Assembly: GCA_963809875.1 (NCBI GenBank)
Contig: CAWELC010000008.1
Coordinates: forward strand, 62,001-126,000
Reading direction: 5' to 3'
From: JAFGAS01 sp963809875
Lineage (GTDB): Bacteria > Desulfobacterota > Zymogenia > Zymogenales > Zymogenaceae
DNA: 64,000 nt
The position numbers were made by a program, and so were the translations under genes. Under the pieces are notes generated by a model. The model was given only the letters and a program-made list of their open reading frames with translations, made no database searches and had not been told where the DNA came from. Position 1 is the stretch's first letter; each line of letters begins with the position of its first letter. This document shows, piece by piece, positions 27,878 through 37,546 of this stretch.

Positions 27878-28157
27878 TCAGTGGAGCCGGTATTTCTCCA
27901 TGATGACCCGGTTGAACCGCGGGCGGTAGATCAGCTCGAAGGTCTCCTCCTTGCCGGGGAAAAGCCGAAGACGGCGCTGCTTCTTGAGGCCCTCGACCAT
28001 CTCCTGGGCCTCGGTCAGCGGCATGTCGGACTGCATGATGACGCTCATCGTCAGGTCGGCCAACAGGCGCAGCCGGTTGATCTTCTTTTGCTCCTCGGCG
28101 ATCTCTTCCTTCGAGGGCTTTTCAGGAGTCGCCGCCTTCTCGTTTATTGACGCTCAT
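27878..28157 (-). CDS. Small conserved-looking protein of unknown function
   Basis: About 92 residues after correcting one base near 28143: the ATG at 28157 starts MSVNK, then EKAATPEKPSKEEIAEEQKK leads into INRLRLLADLTMSVIMQSDM and MPLTEAQEMVEGLKK, ending FELIYRPRFNRVIMEKYRLH. Mostly helical, with a charged N-terminus and no membrane segment or signal. It follows the flavin reductase gene by 15 bases, so the two form an operon. I do not recognise the family. The clean end and regular codon use support a real gene. Confidence 0.65.
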
Positions 28158-28172
28158 GTCGCATCTTCCCGA

Positions 28173-28656
28173 TCAATAGTCTCCGATGTAGGTCTTGCCG
28201 TAGTCAAGCGTGGTGGCGGGAACGCCCGGCGCCGACAGGCCGGCCGACAAGACCTCGCCGATGAAAAGGGTGTGGTCTCCGGCGTCGACCGTGTCGACAA
28301 GCTTCAAGCTCGAAGAGTGCCAGGTAGTCCGGTCAGGAGCAGGCGCGCCGCTGTCGGCCACGGCGACGGCTCTTCCCGTTGAACTTCTTCTCGGGATCAT
28401 CTCCCTTAAAGGCGGCAAACTCGCTCTCCCGTCCCTTCTGGACCACCATGAGCCCGAAGGCCCCGGCCTCGGTCAGCATCCGGTGGGTGCGCCGCGTCTT
28501 CTTGACCGCAACCATGATTCGGGGAGGATCGTAGGAGACCTGAGAGACCCAGGACGCGGGCATCGCGTTCCTCTGCGCGCCGACCGATACGGTAACGATA
28601 TAGAGGCCGTACGTGAGTGTCCGGAGGGCTTTTTGAGGGTCGGGTCCATCGTCCAT
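28173..28656 (-). CDS. Flavin reductase-like FMN-binding protein, second copy (frameshifted near 28375)
   Basis: About 160 residues: QKALRTLTYGLYIVTVSVGA, AMPASWVSQVSYDPPRIMVA and GLMVVQKGRESEFAAF in one frame, then SLKLVDTVDAGDHTLFIGEV and TTLDYGKTYIGDY in the next. This is the same domain family as the protein at 2823-3338, again without a rubredoxin tail. It is paired with a small unknown protein and not with an obvious redox partner, so its electron acceptor is open. Confidence 0.82.
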
Positions 28657-28772
28657 TCCTTCCTGCGATATAAACTTAATTATACCACGGAACGGCCGAT
28701 CCCGCCAGCCCGGCCGCAGGGCGACGGCACCAGCGGTTCCTGCCGCGACCCCCGGGTCTTTTCTCTGCGTGT

Positions 28773-29546
28773 CTATTTTGGGGTAATGAAGACCGAGTAT
28801 CCCGAGCCGATCAGATCGGCGGCTTTGCGCTCGGCGTCCTCCCGGGTCGGGAACTTTCCAACCCGCACTCGCCAGTAGGTGGATTCGGTGGTGGAAAACT
28901 CCTCGATGTAGACGTCGCTGTAGGAGGTCGAAAGGGCCTTGAGGAGCGTATCGGCGTTGGCCTTGGCGGAAAAGGAGCCGACCTGGATAGTATACATGAC
29001 GCCGGTGTCCGCCGGCGGGGATGCGGCCGTCCCGGGCGTCACCGGGGCCGAGGCGATCGTCTCGGTCTCTATGGGCGTCTCGACTGCGGCAGGTGCCGCG
29101 ACAGGCTCGGGGGTGATCTCCTCCCCTCCGGCCAGAACCTCCACCCTGACGGGGGCAGTGCCGGTCTCGATCATGCCCACTACCTTTGCAGCGGCGTACG
29201 ACAGGTCGATAACCCGATCCTTGACGAACGGTCCCCGGTCATTGATCCTGACGGTCACCGACTTTTTATTGGCCAGGTTGGTGACGATACACGTCGTTCC
29301 CATCGGCAGATCTTTGTGAGCGGCGGTAAGGTCGGTCATATCAAAGATCTCGCCGCTGGCCGTCTTCTTGCCGTGGAATCCGGGGCCGTACCAGGACGCC
29401 GTTCCCTCAAGGGTTTCGACGACCTTTGCCGCCTTCGGAGACGTGCCGGAGGTTCCCGGAGCGCCAGGACCGGTGATCGTGGTGGCGCACCCGAAGACAA
29501 AAAGGATCGGGACAAGATACAATAACCGGGAAAGATACCGTATCAT
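28773..29546 (-). CDS. rlpA: RlpA-like lipoprotein with SPOR domain
   Basis: 257 residues. The N-terminus is a lipoprotein signal (LYLVPILFVFGCATT, lipobox Cys). The double-psi barrel region has GTASWYGPGFHGKKTASGE and RINDRGPFVKDRVIDLSYAA, where the Asp is the likely catalytic residue of lytic transglycosylases of this family. A Pro/Ala/Thr-rich linker leads to a C-terminal SPOR repeat (YTIQVGSFSAKANADTL, RVRVGKFPTREDAERKAADL), which binds denuded peptidoglycan at division sites. The ATG at 29546 has AGGGGGTTGA upstream; a more distal start overlaps plsB and adds no family features. Intact. Confidence 0.9.
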   Translation of the reverse strand: MIRYLSRLLYLVPILFVFGCATTITGPGAPGTSGTSPKAAKVVETLEGTASWYGPGFHGKKTASGEIFDMTDLTAAHKDLPMGTTCIVTNLANKKSVTVRINDRGPFVKDRVIDLSYAAAKVVGMIETGTAPVRVEVLAGGEEITPEPVAAPAAVETPIETETIASAPVTPGTAASPPADTGVMYTIQVGSFSAKANADTLLKALSTSYSDVYIEEFSTTESTYWRVRVGKFPTREDAERKAADLIGSGYSVFITPK

Positions 29547-29547
29547 T

Positions 29548-32209
29548 TCAACCCCCTGTTCGGGTAAGGTAGCGCTTAATGTTGTCCGGGAAATCGTTAG
29601 CGACCGGACCCGGGGTGTAGTATTTGACGGGACGCTTTCCGTCATCTTGGGCGAACGCCGACAGGACGTTTTCGTGGGTGAGGAGCTCGATCGCGTTCTC
29701 GAAGTTGATCCGCGAGAGGGCCTCGACGCGGGTGATCTCCTTCTTCTTGAGCATCCGCTGCCCCGTGACGTTTATTCGCTTTATCAGGTCCCGCTCGCTC
29801 TTGGGGCCCCTCGTAATGTAGTTTGGCAGCGCCTCTGAGGTCACCAGGTAGGATTCGATGAAATTGCGTATCAGCTCGGCGAACAACAGGAGGGCGTCCC
29901 CCCCGTCCTTATCAGCCTCGATCATCCCGTTGTTCTCCAGAACGTATCCGTGGTCTTTGAAGAAGTCCACTACCTGCCGGACCCGCTGTTCGTCGGAGAA
30001 TTCGAGGTCGTAGATGAATTCGTATTTGAAGAGCTTGCGCAAGTAGGTGTAATCCGTGATGATCTGTTTGCTTGTCGTGCCCTGGCCCCCTCCGGAAAGG
30101 ATCGATGTCGCGACAAACGAGGCGGGGATGAAAAAATGAAGGATGTTGTTCTTATAGAACTCGAGGGTGAGCCGCTTTTCTTCCGGAACGAAGAAGACCT
30201 TCTCGAAATCGGGCTCGTCGGGCTCGCCCTTGATCTCCTGGATGAGGTCTTCGGTCTCCAGCGAGTTGACGGCCTCGGTGAAGGCCGCGGTCGGCTTATC
30301 GAGCGTCTTGGAGAAGTGTATGCGAGAGTGGGCAAGCCAGTCGATGAAGATACGAGAGATGTGCGTCAATTCTTCTGCGGTAACGGCGCCCTGGGGACTG
30401 GCCAGAAACGCGGCAGAGACCAGGTTGACGGTCGACACGACGCTGACCTGGTTGATCGAGTAGACGATCCGGTAGGCAAGGTCGTACTGGAGCTGCCTGA
30501 GCTGAGCCTTGGTGATCGTTTCACGTTTAAATCCGGCGGCCTCGATAAACCCCTTGATCGATATCGGCTCATTGAAAGTGACGTATACCCGTCCGTACCG
30601 TTTCTTCAGAACGCTCCTGCTCTTGAGCAGCGACCAGAGGGATTCCCGTTTCTTCACGGCGCCGCCCATTTCGCTGATGTAGGCCGACTCCTCGACGATC
30701 CGATCATATCCGATGAATATCGGGACAAACGAGATATCCTCGACGGCCCCGACTGAGGTAGGCGTCGATAATGATCGAGAGAAGTCCCAGCTTGGGCATG
30801 ACGAGCTTTCCGGTCCGCGAACGCCCCCCCTCGATGAAGAACTCGATACTGAACCCCTCCGACAGGATCGTCTTCACGTAGGTGGAAAAAACGATCGGAT
30901 AGAGGGGATCTCCCCGAAAAGTCCGTTTCAGGAAAAAGGCCCCGGACTTCCTGAAGATATGTCCCAGCGGGAAAAACGAGAGGTTGACCCCCGCGGCGAT
31001 ATGGGGAGGGGTCAGGTTGTTGTGGAAGAAGACTTGCGAGAGCACGAGGTAATCGACATGGCTCTTGTGGCAGGGAACGATAACCAGGGAAGACTTTTTG
31101 CCCGCCTCCCTGACCTTGTTGAGTCCCGCCTCGTCTATGTCAAACCCGTTGAAGATATTGTTCCACATCCAGGTAACGACCATGTCAAACATCTGGATAT
31201 ACGTGATGTTATAGTCGGCGGCGATCTCGTCAAGCTGCGAGACCGCCCTTTTTCTGAGGCTCTGTATCGGTTCCCGTGTCACCTCCGAGAGGTTCTGGAT
31301 TCGCTCCTGGAAGTCATCGTCCCAGAGCACCATCTCCATGAGCTCGAGACGGCTCTTGAGTATCGGTCCCTTGATCAGGCGCTCTTCGCGCTCGATATTG
31401 TCCAGCAGCGTTCGGCGCAGATCATATGATATCTCTCCGTCAACCTCGTTCTTCTTCTGGGCGAGGAACTCCTTCAGGCTGATCGGGTCGCCGATCTTGA
31501 CGAACGCGCGGCGGTAGTTTGTCAGGAAGACAACGATCCTTCGCAGGAGCCCCGGCACGTCCTTGGGGCCGAAGAGCACGTCAAAGACCCCCTTACCTGC
31601 GGTGTCCGGCCGCTTGTGGTAGATGATGATATGGGGGATGATATAGATCGTGCGCTTCATTACCTTCTGTGCGCGAAGCAGGTAGACGACCGGATCATCG
31701 GTCTCCTTTATCGCGAACCGCTTGAGCAGGCCGGTTGGGTTGCGCAGGAAGAGTATCGAGCTGTGCCCGTCCTGGCTCATCCTCCTCACGTAGTCGGTGC
31801 GGTACGGGTTGGGCGACTCGATCCCCTCGATAAAGCAGTAGAGCCTGGACAAGAGGATGCGGGCAACGGACTTCAGGGGCTGCCACCAGATCATGTTGAT
31901 GAAATTACCGAACACCGGGTAGGGGAGCCCTTCGATATAGTAGCGGTGCTGGAAGAAGAGGAAGTCAAGGGAAGACCGGTTCTTCTGGGCGTAGATGACC
32001 GTGCCCTTTCTCGCCAGCTCCCGGATCGTCTTTTTATCTTCCTTGGGGATGGAGACCCGGGGGACGAAGTAGCTGAAGATCAGGCTGATGAGTGTGTTCT
32101 TCGGTTCGCCGAGGTAGGACGTGTAGTAGTTGAGGTGGTTGCCCAGGAGCATCATGATCAGGGTAAGGATCTTTTCTCTGATGCCGCTCTTCTTCTGGTT
32201 TTCGTCCAT
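29548..32209 (-). CDS. plsB: PlsB-type glycerol-3-phosphate acyltransferase (one frameshift near 30757)
   Basis: About 887 residues after removing one extra base near 30757. Membrane enzyme acylating glycerol 3-phosphate, the first step of phospholipid synthesis. The catalytic H-x4-D is in VPCHKSHVDYLVLSQVFF (about residue 380), followed by FFIEGGRSRTGKLVMPKLG (block III) and, after the junction, VGAVEDISFVPIFIGYDRI and RYGRVYVTFNEPISIKGF (block IV). The N-terminal 300 residues include an acyltransferase-like segment KNRSSLDFLFF, where Asn stands in place of the His. The length and layout fit PlsB of gammaproteobacteria rather than the small PlsY. It precedes rlpA with no gap. Confidence 0.88.
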
Positions 32210-32338
32210 ACTTCGCCGCGTAGCCGGGTGATTCATTTTCGGGATAATAGGTATAACGACACTAACCTCGAACGCTAACATGGGCCGCCCCAAAAGTCAA
32301 GGACAATGAATTCCGAATCCACCGGTCCGATCGGCGGT

Positions 32339-33967
32339 TCACTCCGACCGCGGTTCGACGAAGGTCAGCTGCCCGGATTTATTATAGAGGTCATCGGCTT
32401 GTTTGACGAGGGGGTCCAGGTCGTCGGAATTGGAGGTAAGCTTGATAGTTTTCGCTCCTTTCTTGACGGAACCGGCCACGGATATGTTAATGATCGCGTC
32501 CTTTGCGCTCTTGTACGTCGAGATGCCGTGTCCGGCGAGAGTCAGGCTGCGTTTTGGATCAAAACCGTTGTCCAGGAGAAGGCCCGTGAAGAGTCCCAGC
32601 CATCGATGGGCAATCTCAGTGGGTAACGTCCTTGAGTACGAGTGTTTTGTTCCGAGCAGAAGGTCTCCCCACTCATATGCCGCGAACGTCCGGGTCTCTC
32701 GTTCCTGCTCGGCCGTCCGTGAGGGGCGGGGGTACGTCATGAACAGAAGGAAAGGTCCCACTATGCTGGTTATAATGGTCATGAGGATAACCACGCCGAA
32801 AATGTCCTGGTTGATGATCCCCGCCGAGAGCCCAACGCCGGCGACGATAAGGGCAACCTCACCCCGCGGGATCATCCCAACTCCAATGCGCAGAGATTGG
32901 CGAAGCGTGAAACCGAGGCCGAGCGCGGGGACTCCGCAGCCGAGGAATTTTCCGAAAATGGCGACTGCGGTAAGCAGAAGTCCAAATGGAAGAACGGGCA
33001 GGACGGCCGGCACATCGACCAACATGCCCATCACCACAAAGAAAACCGGGACGAAGGTGTGATAAATCGGGTCCAGGTCTTCCCTGATCTTTTCGGAGAC
33101 TTCAGACGTTGAAAGCGACAGCCCCGTGATGTATGCGCCGATGATCATCGCCAGCCCAAAGTACTCGGCCGCCGCCGCCGCCAGAAAACAGAATGAGAGC
33201 GATATCACGATAACCGAGCCGTGGGAGGTGAAGACGGTAAGAATCCTGGGCAGCGTGCGCGAGATGACCACGCCGAAGGCGACCAGCAGGCCGAGAATCA
33301 TGAACGCCTTGATTCCGAGGAGTGCGATTTGGTGGCCGATTGAAACCGTCCCCACTCCGACAAAGCTCAGCACCACCGCCAGAACAAAGATGCCCCCGAT
33401 ATCGTCGGCCACAGCGGCCCCGAGAATTGTGACTCCGTCGGGGGTGTCGAGTTTTCCCATAACCGTCAGGATTCGCACGGTAATCCCGACGGACGTGGCG
33501 GTCGTAATGGTGCCCACAAAGAGCGGAACCGTATCGAAGATCGAGGCGCCGTATCCCATAGCCGTAGAGAGCCACGCCCCGGCGAAGAAGGGGAGTATCA
33601 TGCCCCCGAGCGCAACGACGATGGCGTGTTTGGTGTATTTCAGAAACTGTGAGAGGTCCGTTTCGAGACCCGCGTAGAAGAGGAGGATGAGTGATGAGAT
33701 TTGGGCCAGTGCAAAAAGGTCGCAGGGAACGCCCATACATGCCATTGAGCCCGCTTCGGGAACGGGGAAGATATACCCGAAGACGGGCAGCTTAACAACT
33801 CCGCCAAGGGCGAACGGCCCGATAATAATGCCGGCCGTCAATTCACCCAGGACCCGAGGAGCCCGGAATACCTTCTCGGTGATTTCTCCGGCAAACTTGG
33901 CGGCGATGAATACGACGGCCAGCTGGACGACGAAGTGGGCCATCGCTTCTATAAGGGTGTTACCCAT
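32339..33967 (-). CDS. CPA2-type cation:proton antiporter with a C-terminal cytoplasmic domain
   Basis: 542 residues with about 12 membrane helices in the first 400. It shows RAPRVLGELTAGIIIGPFAL, ILLFYAGLETDLSQFLKY, TTATSVGITVRILTVMG and the ion-binding pair in ILGAAVADDIGGIFVLAV, all typical of NhaA/KefB-like CPA2 exchangers of Na+ or K+ for H+. The last 130 residues are soluble, of unknown role (HGISTYKSAKDAIINISVAG). The ATG at 33967 is preceded by GAGGTG; more distal starts have no site. Intact. The substrate ion cannot be read from the sequence. It is divergent from ilvD. Confidence 0.88.
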   Translation of the reverse strand: MGNTLIEAMAHFVVQLAVVFIAAKFAGEITEKVFRAPRVLGELTAGIIIGPFALGGVVKLPVFGYIFPVPEAGSMACMGVPCDLFALAQISSLILLFYAGLETDLSQFLKYTKHAIVVALGGMILPFFAGAWLSTAMGYGASIFDTVPLFVGTITTATSVGITVRILTVMGKLDTPDGVTILGAAVADDIGGIFVLAVVLSFVGVGTVSIGHQIALLGIKAFMILGLLVAFGVVISRTLPRILTVFTSHGSVIVISLSFCFLAAAAAEYFGLAMIIGAYITGLSLSTSEVSEKIREDLDPIYHTFVPVFFVVMGMLVDVPAVLPVLPFGLLLTAVAIFGKFLGCGVPALGLGFTLRQSLRIGVGMIPRGEVALIVAGVGLSAGIINQDIFGVVILMTIITSIVGPFLLFMTYPRPSRTAEQERETRTFAAYEWGDLLLGTKHSYSRTLPTEIAHRWLGLFTGLLLDNGFDPKRSLTLAGHGISTYKSAKDAIINISVAGSVKKGAKTIKLTSNSDDLDPLVKQADDLYNKSGQLTFVEPRSE

Positions 33968-34093
33968 CGGAGCACCTCGGTAAGGGGCCGATTGAGAGAT
34001 TTCCCCGGGGCATTCCACACGCGAGTCCGAACATAGAGACTTGCTCATCCGGGCAAGGGCGCTAAGTCATCAGTATATCGCACATAATACTTC

Positions 34094-34123
34094 TTTACAA
34101 AATGAAAGATTCGCTGGTATAAT
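34094..34123 (+). promoter_or_regulatory. Promoter of ilvD
   Basis: TTTACA (34094-34099) and TATAAT (34118-34123) are 18 bases apart. A short leader carries TGGAGG before the ATG at 34146; no leader peptide rich in branched-chain amino acids is seen. Confidence 0.65.
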
Positions 34124-34145
34124 CCAGCAAATTCTGGAGGTTTGT

Positions 34146-35810
34146 ATGAGAAGCGACAGGATGAAACGGGGCCTCGAAAAGGCGCCACATCGCGCCCTCT
34201 TCAAAGCCATGGGATACACCGACAGCGAGATAGCTCGTCCCATGGTAGGTATCGTCAACACGCGAAACGAGATCGTACCCGGACACATCCATCTCAATAC
34301 CCTGGCCGAGGCGGTAAAGGCGGGCGTCAGAATCATGGGCGGAACCCCCATCGAGTTTTCGACCATCGGGATCTGTGACGGAATTGCGATGAACCACGAA
34401 GGGATGAAATACTCGTTGGCCAGCCGCGAGCTGATTGCCGATTCAGTCGAGGTCATGGCGATGGCCCACCCCTTCGACGGGCTGGTGATGATCCCCAATT
34501 GCGACAAGACAGTGCCGGCGATGCTGATGGCGGCGCTGCGCCTGAACATTCCAACCATCATCGTCAGTGGCGGGCCGATGATGGCCGGTGTCTATTGCGG
34601 CAGGGAAATCGACCTGATCACCGTATTCGAGGGAGTGGGGAAGGTCGCCGTGGGCGAGATGAGCGAGGATGAGCTGGTTAAGATCGAGGATGCCGCGTGC
34701 CCCGGTTGCGGATCCTGCGCCGGGATGTTCACCGCCAACTCTATGAACTGCCTGACGGAAGCTCTGGGCCTCGGCCTGCCCGGCAACGGCACGATCCCCG
34801 CGGTGGACGCGGCCCGGGTGCGCCTGGCCAAAAAGGCCGGGCAGACGATTATGAAGCTCATCGAAAAGAAAATCCTGCCGCGGGACATCGTGACGCTCGC
34901 CGCGTTGAGAAACGCCATCACCGTGGATATGGCCCTGGGGTGTTCCACCAATACGGTGCTCCACCTTCCGGCCATCGCATCGGAGGCGGGGATTGATCTG
35001 TCGCTGGACCTGTTTGAGGAGATCAGCAAGAAGACCCCCCACCTGGTCAATCTCTCCCCCGCCGGCCCTCACCATCTCCAGGATCTCTACCGGGCGGGCG
35101 GGGTCCAGGCGATCATGGCGATACTCGGCGGCGCGGGTCTGGTAGACACCTCGGTGATGACGGTCAACCTTGTGCCTCTCTCCCACAACCTGGTTGGCGC
35201 CGACGTCTTCGACACGAACGTCATCAGGACGATCAACAACCCGTACCACAAGGAGGGGGGCATCGCCATCCTGCGGGGAAATCTGGCGCCCGACGGTGCG
35301 GTGGTCAAGCAGACCGCCGTCGATGAGCACATGATGAAGAACACGGGCCCCGCCCGGGTCTTCGATTCCGAAGAGGCCGCGGTCTCCGCGATCCTTGCCG
35401 GCCGGATAGTAAAGGGGGACGTCGTCGTAGTTCGCTACGAAGGGCCGAAGGGCGGGCCGGGGATGCGGGAAATGCTCACCCCCACCTCCGTCATCGCGGG
35501 AATGGGCCTGGATCGGGATGTGGCCCTTATCACCGACGGAAGGTTCTCGGGGGGCACCCGTGGAGCGGCCATAGGCCACGTCTCGCCGGAGGCTGCCGAG
35601 GGCGGTGTCATTGCGCTGGTGAAGGACGGTGATTCCATCGAGATCGACATTCACAAAGGGAGCCTCACCCTCAAGGTATCCGACGATGAGCTGGTCAAGA
35701 GGCGGAAAAACTGGACGCCCCACAAGCCGAAGATCACGACCGGCTATCTGGCCAGATACGCCCGGGCGGTGACGTCCGCCTCTACCGGTGCGATCCTAAA
35801 GCAGGCCTGA
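34146..35810 (+). CDS. ilvD: Dihydroxy-acid dehydratase
   Basis: Intact 554-residue iron-sulfur enzyme of valine, leucine and isoleucine synthesis. KRGLEKAPHRALFKAMGYTD opens the protein; the cluster Cys residues lie in PNCDKTVPAM (C119) and CPGCGSCAGMF (C185, C188, C191); SFGGGTRG-like SGGTRGAAIGHVSPEAAEGG lies near the end. The start at 34146 is supported by TGGAGG and its promoter; the frame stays open upstream without family features. No other branched-chain gene is in the window. Confidence 0.97.
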   Translation: MRSDRMKRGLEKAPHRALFKAMGYTDSEIARPMVGIVNTRNEIVPGHIHLNTLAEAVKAGVRIMGGTPIEFSTIGICDGIAMNHEGMKYSLASRELIADSVEVMAMAHPFDGLVMIPNCDKTVPAMLMAALRLNIPTIIVSGGPMMAGVYCGREIDLITVFEGVGKVAVGEMSEDELVKIEDAACPGCGSCAGMFTANSMNCLTEALGLGLPGNGTIPAVDAARVRLAKKAGQTIMKLIEKKILPRDIVTLAALRNAITVDMALGCSTNTVLHLPAIASEAGIDLSLDLFEEISKKTPHLVNLSPAGPHHLQDLYRAGGVQAIMAILGGAGLVDTSVMTVNLVPLSHNLVGADVFDTNVIRTINNPYHKEGGIAILRGNLAPDGAVVKQTAVDEHMMKNTGPARVFDSEEAAVSAILAGRIVKGDVVVVRYEGPKGGPGMREMLTPTSVIAGMGLDRDVALITDGRFSGGTRGAAIGHVSPEAAEGGVIALVKDGDSIEIDIHKGSLTLKVSDDELVKRRKNWTPHKPKITTGYLARYARAVTSASTGAILKQA

Positions 35811-35881
35811 CGCGGTGCGAAGGCTTGACTGTTTTTCCGACTTTGCCCGATGAGCCGCACGGAGCTCAAAAGAGGTGGCAC

Positions 35882-36211
35882 ATGGCGCGTAGAGGTTTGC
35901 GGACGATTTCGTCTCTCTTCATGCTCTTTTCGTTCGTCGTGCTGGTTCCGTCGGGCATCGCGCTGCACTTCGCTACGGATGATGGGACCGAGGGCGCGCA
36001 GCACGTCGCGATGACGATTCACAATGTGTCGGCCCTCGTCTTTCTGATCTCCGCCCTGATCCACATCGGCTTCAATCGCGCCCCAATCCTCTCAACCCTG
36101 CGGTCGAAAACGGGCCCGTACCCGTTGGTCACCGGCACATCCGCCGTGGTGGCGATCGTCTTCATCATCATCCTGGCCGTGGCGGTTCTCCATACCTTCA
36201 TCCTGGGCTAG
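35882..36211 (+). CDS. DUF4405-like membrane protein
   Basis: About 109 residues with three hydrophobic helices (FMLFSFVVLVPSGIALHF, NVSALVFLISALIHIGFN, VVAIVFIIILAVAVLHTFIL) and His residues in each, a pattern seen in DUF4405 and other small b-type cytochrome-like membrane proteins. Heme binding is possible but not shown. ATG 35882 has AGAGGTGG upstream; an upstream start at 35825 is open but adds no helix. It lies 70 bases after ilvD. Confidence 0.65.
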   Translation: MARRGLRTISSLFMLFSFVVLVPSGIALHFATDDGTEGAQHVAMTIHNVSALVFLISALIHIGFNRAPILSTLRSKTGPYPLVTGTSAVVAIVFIIILAVAVLHTFILG

Positions 36212-36330
36212 CGGGCCGCATCGTTCGGCGAGTCAGGTATCCGTAGACCCTGACGAGGGGCCCGATCCGCTTGCAGGGCAGCCATGTCGTGCGCCACATG
36301 AAGGCAATATGAAAGCCACACGAAAACCAC

Positions 36331-36795
36331 ATGAAAACAATAACCGTTTCACGCGATGAATACGAGATAAGCAGCGACAGGAAGAGGCTCGACCTGGGAC
36401 TCATCCACGATTTCCTCGCCAACCACTCCTACTGGGCGCGGGGCATTCCGCTGGAGGTCGTCAAAAGGTCCCTTGATCATTCCATCTGCTTCGGTGTTTT
36501 TCATCGCGAAGTTCAGGTCGGTTTTGCGAGGGTCATTACGGATTCGGCCACCTTTGCCTATCTGGGTGACGTCTTCATTCTCGAGTCTCACCGGGGCAAG
36601 GGACTCGGCAAGTGGCTGGTCGGGACCGTTCTCGGACATCCGGAGCTGGCGGGCCTTCGCATGATATCACTCGGGACCCGGGACGCCCACGGGCTCTATG
36701 AACGATACGGATTCAAGAGGATTGCCGACACCGGGCTCGTAGAGCGGCTCATGGTGATCCAGAATCCGAATCCCTGCGGAGGCGGCGGGGGGTAA
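36331..36795 (+). CDS. GNAT family N-acetyltransferase
   Basis: 154 residues of the GNAT fold. The acetyl-CoA site is in FILESHRGKGLGKWLVGTVL (R/Q-x-x-G-x-G/A type), with LGDV before it and GTRDAHGLYERYGFKRIADT after it, as in the small acetyltransferases whose substrate is unknown. The tail is glycine-rich (PNPCGGGGG). A short near-repeat (ATGAAAGCCACACG... ATGAAAACAATAACC) precedes the start and offers another ATG at 36309 that is out of frame. Intact. Confidence 0.85.
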   Translation: MKTITVSRDEYEISSDRKRLDLGLIHDFLANHSYWARGIPLEVVKRSLDHSICFGVFHREVQVGFARVITDSATFAYLGDVFILESHRGKGLGKWLVGTVLGHPELAGLRMISLGTRDAHGLYERYGFKRIADTGLVERLMVIQNPNPCGGGGG

Positions 36796-36901
36796 TCGTA
36801 TCCCGATCACGGGTTTGCCGGTTGTTTCCGTCTTGTCGCGGGCAGTTAGCGGGAATTGGGAAAGGAGACAGAGAGAGTGATCGTCCGGGGGCGCCGGCCG
36901 G

Positions 36902-37543
36902 CTATTTCACCATGATCATCAGCGCGGTCCGCTCCAGGCGGCCGAGAGAGGGAAGGCCCGCGGCGACGAGTCCCGCCGGGGATACGGCGCGGTCCGAGAC
37001 GAACAGAGTCATTCCTTCGGGAGTATGCAGCTCCGTTCCGTCCGGTGTCGTTATTGTCGTGGCCAGGAGATCTCCGTCGGCCGAGTAGAGGGACGCGGAG
37101 TCGCCGGAGATGAGAATGGACGAGGAGAGATTCCCCCGCGCGTCGACGAACTCGATACGCTCCGCGTAACGCACTATCCTGAATAGCTCATTGTTATGTC
37201 GATCGGTGACGGCAACGTAGGTGTCGTGGGAGGTCATGTTCCAGATCAGGACGTTGTGGGAGTCTCTGAGGGCGTAGTTGACTCGCTCATACTTGAGCGT
37301 TCCGAGAATCAGGTCATCCTGGGAAAAGCGGGCCCCCCACGAAAAGAGGGATATCGTCACCGGGGCGCCCGACTCGGTGTCGGTTACGGCTATCACCCGC
37401 TCCGGCGTCGTCTCGACGACCCACGGACCCCGAACGCGGTAGGCTTCGGGAACGGCGGCCATGCAGCTGCCCAACCCGTATATGACGATGACCAGCACGA
37501 ACAGAGAGATAGCGGGCGGCAGAATAACCTTGGGGAGGTTCAT
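36902..37543 (-). CDS. Lipoprotein-like protein of unknown function
   Basis: 213 residues. The start is a signal with lipobox (FVLVIVIYGLGSCMAA). The rest looks like a beta-rich domain with repeats of the SASLYSADGDLLATTITTPD and TPEGMTLFVSDRAVSPAG kind. The middle contains ERVIAVTDTESGAPVTISLF. I do not recognise the family. It starts 4 bases after the M48 protease stop, so the two are cotranscribed and this protein is a candidate partner or regulator of the protease. Intact. Confidence 0.6.
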   Translation of the reverse strand: MNLPKVILPPAISLFVLVIVIYGLGSCMAAVPEAYRVRGPWVVETTPERVIAVTDTESGAPVTISLFSWGARFSQDDLILGTLKYERVNYALRDSHNVLIWNMTSHDTYVAVTDRHNNELFRIVRYAERIEFVDARGNLSSSILISGDSASLYSADGDLLATTITTPDGTELHTPEGMTLFVSDRAVSPAGLVAAGLPSLGRLERTALMIMVK

Positions 37544-37546
37544 TTT

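Noticed and set aside
30704..32293. Two separate acyltransferase genes instead of one plsB
   Set aside because: The two parts join by removal of one base near 30757 into a full PlsB, with block IV of the enzyme only in the second part.
34443..35723. 426-residue open frame on the minus strand
   Set aside because: It lies fully antisense to the intact ilvD gene. The product is rich in Arg, Asp, His and Gly with no family motif, which is typical of the opposite strand of GC-rich genes.
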